Shown here one piece after another: positions 27,332 through 36,604 of a DNA stretch of 64,000 bases (the first letter of the stretch is position 1; each line of letters starts with the position of its first letter). Location: the NCBI GenBank assembly GCA_018267875.1, contig JAFDXP010000010.1, forward strand, positions 1-64,000. Direction: 5' to 3'. Source of the DNA: Bacteroidota bacterium (GTDB taxonomy: Bacteria; Bacteroidota; Bacteroidia; Chitinophagales; Chitinophagaceae). The notes beneath the pieces were generated by a model. It made no database searches, was not told the origin of the DNA, and worked only from the letters and a program-made list of their open reading frames with translations. Made by a program: the position numbers and the translations under genes.

Positions 27332-29524
27332 ATGTCTAATCTTCGATTTCCTGCACTTCAGGAATTAGCTTCCGAGGAAAGAAAAGTGAATCATTATAAT
27401 GGCAAAAGAGTAACTACCATGCTCAACAGCCATGTGTTCACCGGGCGCACAATTCGTGAATATCTTAGCGATGAGGCCTATAAAAGTTTGATGGCATCCA
27501 TCAAGGCCGGCGTAAAGATTGATAGAAAAATGGCTGATCAGATAGCAGCCGGCATGAAAGCTTGGGCAGAAGAAAATGGTGCTACGCACTTTTCACATTG
27601 GTTTCAACCCCTTACCGGAGGCACAGCAGAAAAGCATGACTCATTCTTTACCATCAAAAGTGATGGCACAGCAATTGAACTTTTTGATGGCGATGCACTT
27701 ATTCAACAAGAGCCGGATGCTTCTTCATTTCCAAATGGAGGCATACGCGCCACTTTTGAAGCTCGGGGTTATACCGCTTGGGATCCCTCTTCGCCGGCCT
27801 TTATTATGGAAAGTGGATTTGGCAAAACACTTTGCATACCAACCATTTTTATAGCCTATAACGGAGAGTCGCTTGATTATAAAGCACCCTTAATAAAATC
27901 CGTTGCCGCACTTGACAAAGCAGCTGTTGAAGTGTGTAGATATTTTGACAAGAATGTCAATAAAGTAACCATCACTTTGGGCTGGGAACAAGAATATTTT
28001 GTGGTGGATGAAAGTCTTGCTAATGCACGACCCGACTTGCTGATGTGTGGTCGCACCTTACTTGGACACTCACCTGCAAAAGGCCAACAATTAGAAGACC
28101 ACTATTTCGGTTCGATTCCCGAACGCGTTTTCGCCTTTATGCAAGATTTTGAACAAGAATCATATAAATTAGGTATTCCGCTTCGAACTCGACATAACGA
28201 AGTAGCACCCGGGCAATTTGAATGTGCACCTATTTTTGAGGAAGTAAACATAGCTGTCGATCATAACTCTTTGTTGATGGACATCATGTCTAAAGTAGCA
28301 AAGCGACACAAACTAAAAGTTCTTTTTCACGAAAAGCCTTTTAAAGGTGTAAACGGAAGTGGAAAACACAACAACTGGAGCTTGGCTACAGACACCGGAG
28401 TGAACTTGTTGGCACCCGGCAAAACACCGCGTACCAACCTAATGTTTCTTACCTTCTTTGTGAACACCATCAAGGCTGTGCATGATTATGCAGACCTTTT
28501 GCGCGCAGCCATTGCATCGGCAGGAAACGACCATCGTCTGGGAGCAAACGAAGCACCCCCGGCTATAATTTCTGTTTTTGCAGGTACTTACCTTTCAAGT
28601 GTACTTGATGAAATTGAATCTCGTGTTAAAGATAAATTCAGTGAGCAAGATGAAGTGATTTTAAAGTTAGATATCCACAAGCAAATACCTGAATTGTTGA
28701 TGGACAATACTGACCGTAATAGAACTTCACCTTTTGCTTTCACAGGTAATAAATTTGAATTTCGGGCAGTGGGTTCCGCAGCAAACTGTGGTTCTTCAAT
28801 GACTGTACTCAACACCATTGTTGCCCAAACACTGAAGGAATTTACCAAAGAAGTAGATGCTCTGATTGCCAAAGGCGAGAAAAAAGAAATTGCCATTATG
28901 CAAGTTTTGCGCAGCTATATAGCTCAATCGAAAAAGATTCGTTTTGAAGGTGATAATTATAGCGATGAATGGGCACAAGAAGCTGAAAAGCGTGGGCTGA
29001 GTAATTTTAAAACTACTCCTGAAGCTTTGAATGCCTTAATAACAGATTCAGCAAAAGAGCTTTTCATCAACAATGGCATTTTTAGTGCTCGTGAATTAGA
29101 AGCACGCCACGAAATCATGTTGGAAGAGTACATCAAAAAGGTACAAATAGAAGCGAGAATATTAGGCTATATCTGCACCAACCATATTTTGCCAGCAGCT
29201 ATCAACTATCAAAATGTACTGATTGAAAACGTGCGTGGATTAAAAGAGCTTTCATTGGGTGAAGATTCTTTCAGAGCTCAACTCAATCTTCTAAAAATTG
29301 TTAGTAACCATATTCAAGAAATAAACGACAATGTGGAAGCCATGATAGAAGCCCGCAAAGTTGCCAACAACAATAATAACACACATGAACGTGCAGAAAT
29401 GTATTGCCATAAGGTTAAAGTTTACTTCGACAAGATTCGTTATCATGCCGATAAATTAGAATTAATCATTGATGACAAGTTATATCCACTGCCGAAATAC
29501 AGAGAATTACTATTTTTAAGATAA
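27332..29524 (+). CDS. glnN: Glutamine synthetase type III
   Basis: A 730-residue GSIII, which makes glutamine from glutamate, ammonia and ATP. GSIII is much longer than GSI/GSII and is typical of Bacteroidota and cyanobacteria. Recognisable blocks are THFSHWFQPLTGGTAEKHDSF near residue 85, TLGWEQEYFVVDE near 220, RTRHNEVAPGQFECAPIFEE near 290, FHEKPFKGVNGSGKHNNWSL near 335, and the GNDHRLGANEAPPAIISVFAG segment. Together with the nearby cyanophycin synthetase gene it indicates active nitrogen assimilation and storage. It has its own promoter and terminator, so it is a single-gene unit. Confidence 0.96.
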   Translation: MSNLRFPALQELASEERKVNHYNGKRVTTMLNSHVFTGRTIREYLSDEAYKSLMASIKAGVKIDRKMADQIAAGMKAWAEENGATHFSHWFQPLTGGTAEKHDSFFTIKSDGTAIELFDGDALIQQEPDASSFPNGGIRATFEARGYTAWDPSSPAFIMESGFGKTLCIPTIFIAYNGESLDYKAPLIKSVAALDKAAVEVCRYFDKNVNKVTITLGWEQEYFVVDESLANARPDLLMCGRTLLGHSPAKGQQLEDHYFGSIPERVFAFMQDFEQESYKLGIPLRTRHNEVAPGQFECAPIFEEVNIAVDHNSLLMDIMSKVAKRHKLKVLFHEKPFKGVNGSGKHNNWSLATDTGVNLLAPGKTPRTNLMFLTFFVNTIKAVHDYADLLRAAIASAGNDHRLGANEAPPAIISVFAGTYLSSVLDEIESRVKDKFSEQDEVILKLDIHKQIPELLMDNTDRNRTSPFAFTGNKFEFRAVGSAANCGSSMTVLNTIVAQTLKEFTKEVDALIAKGEKKEIAIMQVLRSYIAQSKKIRFEGDNYSDEWAQEAEKRGLSNFKTTPEALNALITDSAKELFINNGIFSARELEARHEIMLEEYIKKVQIEARILGYICTNHILPAAINYQNVLIENVRGLKELSLGEDSFRAQLNLLKIVSNHIQEINDNVEAMIEARKVANNNNNTHERAEMYCHKVKVYFDKIRYHADKLELIIDDKLYPLPKYRELLFLR

Positions 29525-29540
29525 TGGTTTCTCACCCAAA

Positions 29541-29571
29541 AAAAGTCGCTCTTTTGGAGCGGCTTTTTTTT
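29541..29571 (+). terminator. Terminator of glnN
   Basis: AGTCGCTC-TTTTG-GAGCGGCT, an 8-bp stem with one G-T pair, followed by eight T. It starts 16 bp after the stop codon. Confidence 0.85.
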
Positions 29572-29624
29572 AATCCCTTTCCATGTAAAACCTTTTTTAC
29601 TTTCGTCTTTTCAAAAACAGGTTC

Positions 29625-30323
29625 ATGAACAAAGTATTTGCCAACGCTGAAGAAGCTATAAAAGACATTCAATCAGGCGCAGTGTTGATGCTGGGCGGCT
29701 TCGGGCTATGTGGTATTCCGGAAAACTGCATTGCAGCCTTAGTGAAAAAAGGAACTACTAACCTTACTTGTATTTCTAACAATGCCGGTGTAGATGATTT
29801 TGGAATCGGGCTGCTATTGCAAAAAAAGCAAGTAAAGAAAATGATTGCCTCTTATGTGGGTGAAAATGCAGAATTTGAACGGCAACTGCTACACGGCGAA
29901 ATGGAAGTGCAGCTTATTCCACAAGGCACATTGGCTACACGCTGTTTAATTACCGGTTATGGAATTCCTTTTGTTCCAGTATTGGCAGGCGTGGGTACAG
30001 AAGTGGCAGAAGGTAAAGAAACCGTTATGCGTAATGGTCGTAAATACTTAATAGAAGATGCTTTCGATTCAGACTTTGCTTTAGTAAAAGCATGGAAAGG
30101 CGACACGATGGGAAATCTGATTTTCAAGGACACCGCACGCAACTTTAACCCGATGATGGCCATGTCCGGAAAAATAACAATTGCCGAAGTAGAAGAATTA
30201 GTGCAGCCAGGCGAGTTAGACCCCAATTTTGTACATGTACCAGGCATTTATGTACATCGAATTTTTAAAGGTACCAATTATGAAAAGCGGATAGAACAAC
30301 GTACTGTAAGAAAACCTGAATAA
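29625..30323 (+). CDS. 3-oxoacid CoA-transferase subunit A
   Basis: A 232-residue family I CoA-transferase alpha subunit. Blocks GAVLMLGGFGLCGIPENCI, CISNNAGVDDFGIGLLL, EVQLIPQGTLATR and the closing HVPGIYVHRIFKG match succinyl-CoA:3-ketoacid CoA-transferase (SCOT/ScoA). The enzyme exchanges CoA between succinate and acetoacetate or a related oxoacid. The beta subunit is the next gene, 153 bp downstream. The gap is larger than usual for a pair of subunits that must be made in equal amounts; no terminator is visible in it. The substrate cannot be fixed from sequence. Confidence 0.92.
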   Translation: MNKVFANAEEAIKDIQSGAVLMLGGFGLCGIPENCIAALVKKGTTNLTCISNNAGVDDFGIGLLLQKKQVKKMIASYVGENAEFERQLLHGEMEVQLIPQGTLATRCLITGYGIPFVPVLAGVGTEVAEGKETVMRNGRKYLIEDAFDSDFALVKAWKGDTMGNLIFKDTARNFNPMMAMSGKITIAEVEELVQPGELDPNFVHVPGIYVHRIFKGTNYEKRIEQRTVRKPE

Positions 30324-30476
30324 AAAAGCTTTGTATTGCCTTGGAACCCTTTAGTAGCAATACTTCACACAGTTTCAAGTAAATTTATTTTAACAGAATA
30401 TCAGCATTTTTCAAGTTGTAAATTCAATCAACAAACCTTATCTGAATTTGTTTAAACTCACTTTCTACATTTTTTT

Positions 30477-31139
30477 ATGGCTCTAAATAAAGAACAAATC
30501 GCACAAAGAATTGCCCTCGAACTAAAAGATGGCTTTTATGTTAACTTAGGTATCGGTATTCCTACTTTGGTAGCAAACTATATTCCGCAGGGCGTAAACG
30601 TCGTGTTACAAAGCGAAAACGGATTATTGGGGATGGGTCCATTTCCATTGGCAGGAGAAGAAAGCGCAGACCTTATAAATGCCGGAAAACAAACGGTAAC
30701 TACTCTTCCGGGTTCAGCCATTTTTGATAGTGCCATGAGCTTTGGCATGATTCGAGCAGGCAAAGTTGATCTCACAGTACTTGGCGCAATGGAAGTAGCT
30801 GACAATGGTGATATTGCTAACTGGAAAATCCCCGGCAAGATGGTCAAAGGTATGGGTGGTGCTATGGATTTAGTAGCTGCTGCCAAAAACATTATTGTTG
30901 CTATGCAGCATACTGACAAAGCTGGAAATTCAAAACTATTGCCACAATGTAGTTTACCTATAACCGGCTTACAATGCGTGAAAAAAGTAGTGTCTGATTT
31001 AGGTGTTTTTGATATCACTGATCAAGGCTTTGTTTGCATAGAATATGCGCCCGGTGTAACTATTGAAGAAATAAAAGCTAAAACTGCCGGGCGACTCACT
31101 ATTGCTGACTCCATACACGAAATGAAATTTGGCGAATAA
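30477..31139 (+). CDS. 3-oxoacid CoA-transferase subunit B
   Basis: A 220-residue family I CoA-transferase beta subunit. The glutamate that forms the CoA-thioester is in the family motif SENGLLGMGP (residues ~42-51). GFYVNLGIGIPTLVANYIP, LPGSAIFDSAMSFGMIRAGK and GKMVKGMGGAMDLVA are further hallmarks. With the A subunit it forms an (alpha-beta)2 enzyme for oxoacid or ketone-body use. The fused beta-oxidation enzyme at 24061-26475 is a plausible metabolic neighbour, although the two are separated and on opposite strands. The next gene starts 31 bp downstream and may be co-transcribed. Confidence 0.93.
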   Translation: MALNKEQIAQRIALELKDGFYVNLGIGIPTLVANYIPQGVNVVLQSENGLLGMGPFPLAGEESADLINAGKQTVTTLPGSAIFDSAMSFGMIRAGKVDLTVLGAMEVADNGDIANWKIPGKMVKGMGGAMDLVAAAKNIIVAMQHTDKAGNSKLLPQCSLPITGLQCVKKVVSDLGVFDITDQGFVCIEYAPGVTIEEIKAKTAGRLTIADSIHEMKFGE

Positions 31140-31170
31140 AACTGCTGAAGAGTTGTGCTATAAAACGATC

Positions 31171-32214
31171 ATGCTACGAACATTTCTTCTACTTCTTTGC
31201 TTTTTAGCTCCTGCATGGGTTCAAGCACAGATGCTATCTGAAAAAGACATTGTAGAAAGCTTAGTGAGAAGCCTGCAAACCAAAGATGCAACCCTTTATT
31301 CTGATTTGTTCCCACAAACGGATAGTTTAATTAACTGGACACTACATTCCACCAACAAACAATCAGATTTATATAAGCAGATGCTGTATTTGCAAAACAA
31401 CTATGCTGCTAAGCAAGATTTTGACTCCGCTGTTCATAAAAAAGCAACCGATGAATTTTTAGAATTTGTACGAAAAGGAAACGCTGAAGAAATCCACTGG
31501 GATCGTATTGTCTTTGTTCGATATGAACTAGAAAAAATAAGACAGGGTCGCGATTTTCTTAGCCAACAAATATCTTCCCTTCGCTTTTTGGGCTATGTTT
31601 TTGTAAAAGATATGCTCAATCGAAAAACCTATGGATTTACCATTTTTGACATCATGCAGGTGAATGGCTTTTGGTATGGCGGGGAGCTCTCCAACATCTT
31701 CGAGTCTTCTAACAAAGAAGAATTTGAAAACGCCAGATCGGCTGAAAAAAAACGAGCACATGACGAAGCATTAGGTATAGTGGATAGCAATGCTAACGCC
31801 CCAAAAAAATACTCCTTCGATGATAATGATGCTCGGAGACCTAAGCTCAAAGAAATTATTGAACGTAAATTCTATAAAGGCAAGTTTGATAACGAAATAC
31901 CCGTGCAGCTTTATGTTCGATACATTAAAGGCGGATGCCCTGAAATTGCTTGTGCCTGGGATGCTCTTTTTAAATTTGGCGACCAAGATGATTATGTACG
32001 TATGGAAGTTTCACGTAACAGTGAAGGAAAATGGCAATTTTCTGAAGAGTTAGGCGGGATGGAACTCAAGCTTGATGATAAAATTTACACCGGTGCTTAT
32101 GCATCTAACAGTGACAAAACTGAATATGATGTAAAGCTTACCGAAACCGAAATTTCCATCAAAAAAATTCAAGCCTTAGATGAACAGTTAGATAAAGGCA
32201 TGCCGGATGAATAA
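31171..32214 (+). CDS. Unrecognised secreted protein
   Basis: A 347-residue exported protein (signal peptide MLRTFLLLLCFLAPAWVQAQ). The ATG at 31171 is chosen because it starts this signal; upstream in-frame codons overlap the CoA-transferase gene. The first half is helical and charged; the second half starts after KKYSFDDNDARRPKLKEIIE and reads as a beta domain with the two-cysteine segment YIKGGCPEIACAWDALF. I do not recognise the family. It is the last core gene before the accessory island. Confidence 0.7.
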   Translation: MLRTFLLLLCFLAPAWVQAQMLSEKDIVESLVRSLQTKDATLYSDLFPQTDSLINWTLHSTNKQSDLYKQMLYLQNNYAAKQDFDSAVHKKATDEFLEFVRKGNAEEIHWDRIVFVRYELEKIRQGRDFLSQQISSLRFLGYVFVKDMLNRKTYGFTIFDIMQVNGFWYGGELSNIFESSNKEEFENARSAEKKRAHDEALGIVDSNANAPKKYSFDDNDARRPKLKEIIERKFYKGKFDNEIPVQLYVRYIKGGCPEIACAWDALFKFGDQDDYVRMEVSRNSEGKWQFSEELGGMELKLDDKIYTGAYASNSDKTEYDVKLTETEISIKKIQALDEQLDKGMPDE

Positions 32215-32269
32215 TTAATGTACCCACTTCATCATCAACCATCTTTTTATTGTTTTCCAGAAAGGAGAC

Positions 32270-32350
32270 ATGGCTCAGGAAAGCACAAGTAACGTTGTGT
32301 ATATGGATGATTTTAGGGGAAAAATTGATCTTGAGTATGAAAACAAATAA
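32270..32350 (+). CDS. Possible 26-residue small ORF with a strong Shine-Dalgarno
   Basis: ATG at 32270 is preceded by AAAGGAG at 32261-32267, an unusually strong ribosome-binding site for this genome, where nearly all other starts lack one. The 26-residue product (MAQESTSNVVYMDDFRGKID...) has no recognisable domain. It could be a true small protein, the beginning of a broken imported gene, or chance. The stretch 32215-32480 otherwise holds nothing I can identify. Confidence 0.25.
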   Translation: MAQESTSNVVYMDDFRGKIDLEYENK

Positions 32351-32479
32351 AAAGGAGTTATAAACGTAAGTATTAGGCTTGAGTGAAATGCTATATGAAT
32401 GTAGTTCGGTAATTTTTAAGACCACAACAAATAGAAAACCCTAAACAAATTGAGAATAATTAAGCCCTAACTCCGCTAA

Positions 32480-32925
32480 ATTAGGTAGTCTATTTTTAGT
32501 TTTTTGAACAGGTCTGCATTTTTGGTTGTGATTTCAGATAGTTTCCATTGGCTGTTGATGTTAAGTTTATAGAAAGATTTGCTGAGTTCAAAGCTCGCAT
32601 AAATCTTTGGAAAAATAGTTTTCCATAAGCGCCATTTCATCCTTTACCAAAGAGGAAAACAAAAGAAACAATCCATAGTTTTTAATATCAATAGGGTTGC
32701 TTTCTGCCTTTTTACAAAGATTGCCTTTGTCGGAAGGTACAAAACCATCCTATTCGGTAATCTTACCAATCAACACGCTTATAATCTTATCTATACGTTT
32801 TTTTTCGCATTATACTAATACCCCACGATATACTTATAGTAGCTGCCATTTATGAGTTTAATTTCAATTTTCGGCTCTTTGAAATTTAGGATCTATTTTG
32901 GTAAAGTCATAAACAACTTAGTTAG
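32480..32925 (-). pseudogene. Remnant of an IS1634/IS4-like transposase
   Basis: No intact frame exists, but the minus strand, read through stops and frame changes, gives a continuous resemblance to the N-terminal part of a DDE transposase: KIEIKLINGSYYKYIVGY, AKKKRIDKIISVLIGKIT, a stop, DGFVPSDKG, then IDIKNYGLFLLFSSLVKDEM. This is the known pattern of a YYxYEV..KKR.KKITGK.LGKIT.E.GF.PSDK N-terminus with the stop codons falling in conserved positions. The homology ends with a shifted frame near 32480. The rest of the transposase is missing. Confidence 0.5.
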
Positions 32926-32987
32926 CTCCATAAAGCCATTTTCCATACAAGTAAAATATAATTATATATTTTTAAAACCTCAATAAA

Positions 32988-33664
32988 ATGGGTAAAAATG
33001 CAGATTTAGGGTTTATTCAAATGCTCAATTAATTTATTGATAATGATGACAATAAAAAGAAACACCACATTGACCCGAAAACACACAAACGAAAATATAA
33101 TAATATACCAAAAGGCTTTGAGCTTAATCTGTAATCTTATCAAATGTTTGAAGGAATAGATTTATAGGCTATTGAAAGAATGAGCTATTCAACAGTTTTA
33201 TCATTGATGAGTGAGGTAGGATTGGAAGGCATCAAAAAATTTCCATCAGCCAAAGATTTTTGCTCTTGGCTAAGGCTTGCTCCCAACAACAAATTAAGTG
33301 ATGGAAAAGTGCTCTCCAGTAAAGTGTCTAAAGGAAGCAACCGACTCAAAATAACACTACGCAATACTGCCAATGCTATTGGAAACCTGAAAGACTCAAC
33401 TCCTTTAAGAGCTTTTTTCAAAAAATAAATTTTAGAAAAGGCAGAGTATCTGCCGTTAGTGCCACTGCCCGCAAATTGGCAGTATTCAATTTGCATAACT
33501 TGTCCAGTTTCTACGGGTTGGTAGTCAAAGGTATCCCATACTTCAACCCTGAAAGATACCTGTTTTTAGACCAAAAAGGTAAATTAGGAATCGTCAAAAG
33601 AATACAAAAACAAATTACTAAATTTGGTTTAACTAATGATGATATTAATTTCGCAACTACATGA
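32988..33664 (+). pseudogene. IS110-family transposase pseudogene
   Basis: The Transposase_20 domain of IS110/IS116/IS902 elements is clear at 33180-33425: STVLSLMSEVGLEGIKKF, AKDFCSWLRLAPNNKLSDGK and GSNRLKITLRNTANAIG. The frame upstream matches too (DPKTHKRKYNNIPKG, FEGIDL, AIERMSYST) but contains stops TAA at 33132 and TAG at 33165. At 33426 a stop closes the frame and the homology continues in another frame (RKGRVSAVSATARKLAVF to FGLTNDDINFATT, up to 33664). The N-terminal RuvC-like DEDD catalytic half is absent. The element is dead by stops, a frameshift and truncation. Confidence 0.8.
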
Positions 33665-33734
33665 TTATGATTTGAATAGATTTATGTTAGTCAGAAGCGT
33701 TTAACGACCGAGCTAAAAATAAACTGAAACAGAA

Positions 33735-36140
33735 ATGACTGAAAAGCAAAAAAATGTAACTTCTAAAAGGATTGAGAAATACATCGATATTTTAGAACAA
33801 AACGGCGACCCAAACGAAGCTTATAAGTATTTAGCCATAAATACGTTTCAGCAAAATTGGAATTTAGAAGCAGACGATTTTTATCAAATGTTTCGGACTT
33901 CTTTCAGTAAAGTTTCAAATCTACTCTACCAAAATTCTTGGGGATTTATCGACTCATCAGCTCGAAATTTCCCCGAAGAAGTAAAAGAAATGTTTCGCAA
34001 TCTATATGATGAATCGGTAGAAATTACACAAAGGATAAAAACCTTTCACGCCGAATCTGAACAATTATTGCCAAAAGTCAGACAGGCATTAAGCCGAACC
34101 AACATCAACGCTCAACAAGATGAACGGACCATTTCCGTTTATCTTGCTTTTCGTTTTCCGGAAAAATATATGTTGTACAAAGCAGATTATTACAAAAACT
34201 TCTGTGAACAACTGAACATCAAATCTAAAAAATCGGGTGAACGTTTTTTGCATTTACAGGAATTATCCGAACAAATCATTAAGGAAAATTTGTTGGATGA
34301 TGAATTCATTTACACCTATCGAAAATTCTATCAAAAACCAGATTGGAACGATAAGTATTTAATGATTCAGAATATTTTGTATGTCGTTTTTAGAGATTTT
34401 AAAAAAACTGATTTAGTCAATCTATTGAAGGATTTTAATATAAAAGATTTGGAAGAATACTATGAGTTTTTAGATAAAATCATAGAAAAGTTCGATTTGC
34501 AACAAAATGACCAAAGATTGGTCTTCAATTTTAGAGATAAAATATTTATTGTATTCACGATAGGTCAAAGATATATTTGGCGTGTAGGTAATTCAAAAAG
34601 TAATGAACTGACATTCGGTGCTATTTCTACTGATATGTTCACTGAAAATCATTCTAATTTTGATGGAACTCCAACTGCCTATTGGAATGGTACAAATGCA
34701 ATTTCAGAAATAACCCATCATCAAATTGAGATTTTTGACGCAATCGAAAATGAACTCAATCGCACTCAAATTTCAGGATATTCCAAACACAACAAAAAAG
34801 AATTGGAACAAATGGCTTTTGATGTAGATTTTAGAAATGAAATTTTGAGTCAATTGGATTATCAAACAACAACTGAAAAGCCAATGGAAATTACAAAATC
34901 AGATAAAAAAACTCCGTTGAATCAGATTTTATTTGGTGCTCCAGGAACAGGAAAAACGTACAACACAAAAAGAATTGCTGTTGAAATTATAAACGGAGAA
35001 AGAGTAAGAACTCGTGAAGAAATAAATGCAGAATATGAAATTTTGGTTAATGCAAAACAAATTGTATTTACTACGTTTCATCAAAGTTTGAGCTATGAAG
35101 ATTTTATAGAAGGAATAAAGCCTGAAACGATTGATGGAAATGTTACTTACGAAGTAAAGAATGGGATTTTTAAAAGTTTGTGCCAAAATGCCAATCCTAA
35201 AAATACCGTAAGTTTTGAAAATGCTTATGAGAAACTTCAACAAAAATTAGCTGAAAATGAAATAATTGAGCTTAAAACTCCGACAGATAAAACTTTTTCA
35301 ATTACTCTTAATAAGAACGGAAATTTAAGTTTGATGACAGGAAGCAAGAGAGAAAAACAAGGCGTTTTAACCAAAGAAAAATTATTACAACAACTTAACG
35401 GAAAAGAGGTTTTTATTGGTTGGGAAGGTTATTTTAAAGGAGTTATCAATCATTTGAAGTCCGAATTTAATTTCAATCCTGAAACAACTGAAAATACTAA
35501 AAATTACATCCTCATCATTGACGAAATCAACCGAGGAAATGTTTCAGCTATTTTCGGAGAACTCATAACACTTTTGGAAGAAGATAAACGAAAAGGCAAT
35601 AAGGAACAAACCGAAGTTACACTCCCTTATTCCAATGATAAATTTTCTGTTCCAAATAATGTTTATGTTATTGGAACAATGAACACAGCAGACCGAAGTG
35701 TAGAAGCATTGGACACCGCTTTAAGAAGAAGGTTTTCATTCGTTGAAATGCAACCCAATCCAGAGATTTTGTTGGATTCGGAATATCAAGATGTAGATTT
35801 GAAACAATTGTTGGAAACCATCAATCAGCGAATTGAAGTATTGATTGACAAAGACCATCAAATTGGACATTCATACTTTATTGGAATCCAAAATTTAGAC
35901 GATTTGAAGTTGGTTTTTCGAGACAAAATTATTCCACTTTTAGAAGAATATTTTTATGGTGATTTCGGAAAAATAGGTTTGGTTTTGGGCGGAAGTTTCA
36001 TTTATCAAGAAGAAAATACAGCAAAATTCCCGAAAAACTTCACTTATGAAAATGACTTTTTAGAAGATAAAAAAGTATATCGTTTCACTTCTTTTGAGCA
36101 TTGGAATAAAAGTACATTTATTTCTGTTTATGATCATTAA
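33735..36140 (+). CDS. mcrB: McrB-like GTP-dependent restriction motor
   Basis: An 801-residue AAA+ protein. The motor domain starts near residue 385 with LNQILFGAPGTGKTYNTKRI (Walker A), continues with FTTFHQSLSYEDFIEGIKP, Walker B in YILIIDEINRGNVSAIFGEL, and the McrB signature GTMNTADRSVEALDTALRRRF, in which NTAD takes the place of the GTPase NKxD motif. It hydrolyses GTP and with McrC translocates and cuts modified DNA. The first ~380 residues, mostly helical and charged, should read the DNA modification; they contain ISVYLAFRFPEKYMLYKADY and do not look like the classic 5-methylcytosine domain of E. coli McrB, so the target is open. No promoter consensus is clear in the 70 bp upstream. 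Confidence 0.9.
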   Translation: MTEKQKNVTSKRIEKYIDILEQNGDPNEAYKYLAINTFQQNWNLEADDFYQMFRTSFSKVSNLLYQNSWGFIDSSARNFPEEVKEMFRNLYDESVEITQRIKTFHAESEQLLPKVRQALSRTNINAQQDERTISVYLAFRFPEKYMLYKADYYKNFCEQLNIKSKKSGERFLHLQELSEQIIKENLLDDEFIYTYRKFYQKPDWNDKYLMIQNILYVVFRDFKKTDLVNLLKDFNIKDLEEYYEFLDKIIEKFDLQQNDQRLVFNFRDKIFIVFTIGQRYIWRVGNSKSNELTFGAISTDMFTENHSNFDGTPTAYWNGTNAISEITHHQIEIFDAIENELNRTQISGYSKHNKKELEQMAFDVDFRNEILSQLDYQTTTEKPMEITKSDKKTPLNQILFGAPGTGKTYNTKRIAVEIINGERVRTREEINAEYEILVNAKQIVFTTFHQSLSYEDFIEGIKPETIDGNVTYEVKNGIFKSLCQNANPKNTVSFENAYEKLQQKLAENEIIELKTPTDKTFSITLNKNGNLSLMTGSKREKQGVLTKEKLLQQLNGKEVFIGWEGYFKGVINHLKSEFNFNPETTENTKNYILIIDEINRGNVSAIFGELITLLEEDKRKGNKEQTEVTLPYSNDKFSVPNNVYVIGTMNTADRSVEALDTALRRRFSFVEMQPNPEILLDSEYQDVDLKQLLETINQRIEVLIDKDHQIGHSYFIGIQNLDDLKLVFRDKIIPLLEEYFYGDFGKIGLVLGGSFIYQEENTAKFPKNFTYENDFLEDKKVYRFTSFEHWNKSTFISVYDH

Positions 36141-36151
36141 TAAATTGAAAT

Positions 36152-36604
36152 ATGGCATATACAAGAATCCTGTATCATATTATTTTTAGAACCAAAGCGA
36201 GTGAAAGATCGATTCCGTTGGAACAGGCTCCTGAATTGTATCGCTATATTTGGGGAATTATAAAAAATAAAAAATGCTTTCTTTATCGGATTAATGGAAT
36301 GGAAGACCATATCCATATGTTAATTGATTTACATCCTTCGGTTGCTTTATCTGACTTTATTAAATCCGTAAAAGTAGCTTCTTCAAAATGGATGAAAGAA
36401 TCTGAATTGTTCCCCGATTTTAAAGGCTGGGGAATTAAGTATTGTGCTTTGACCTATTCATTAAACGAAAAAGACATAATAATAAATTATATAAAAAATC
36501 AGCAGTCACATCATAAAAACGAGAGTTTTCAGGAGGAAATTCATCGCTTATGGAAAGAAGCTGAGATAGAAGATGATATTAAGTGGTTTTGGGTAGATAA
36601 TTGA
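36152..36604 (+). CDS. REP-associated tyrosine transposase (RAYT), Y1_Tnp/IS200-like
   Basis: A 150-residue single-strand HUH transposase. The metal-binding HxH is His53/His55 in EDHIHMLIDL, and the catalytic Tyr is most likely Tyr113 in INYIKNQQSHH. SVKVASSKWMKES between them is typical of Bacteroidota members. Such enzymes cut and move short palindromic repeats; some are domesticated RAYTs. It starts 11 bp after mcrB and is followed directly by a cluster of palindromes (36602-36884), so the enzyme and its substrates are together. No stops or frameshifts were seen, so it may still work. It separates mcrB from mcrC. Confidence 0.85.
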   Translation: MAYTRILYHIIFRTKASERSIPLEQAPELYRYIWGIIKNKKCFLYRINGMEDHIHMLIDLHPSVALSDFIKSVKVASSKWMKESELFPDFKGWGIKYCALTYSLNEKDIIINYIKNQQSHHKNESFQEEIHRLWKEAEIEDDIKWFWVDN

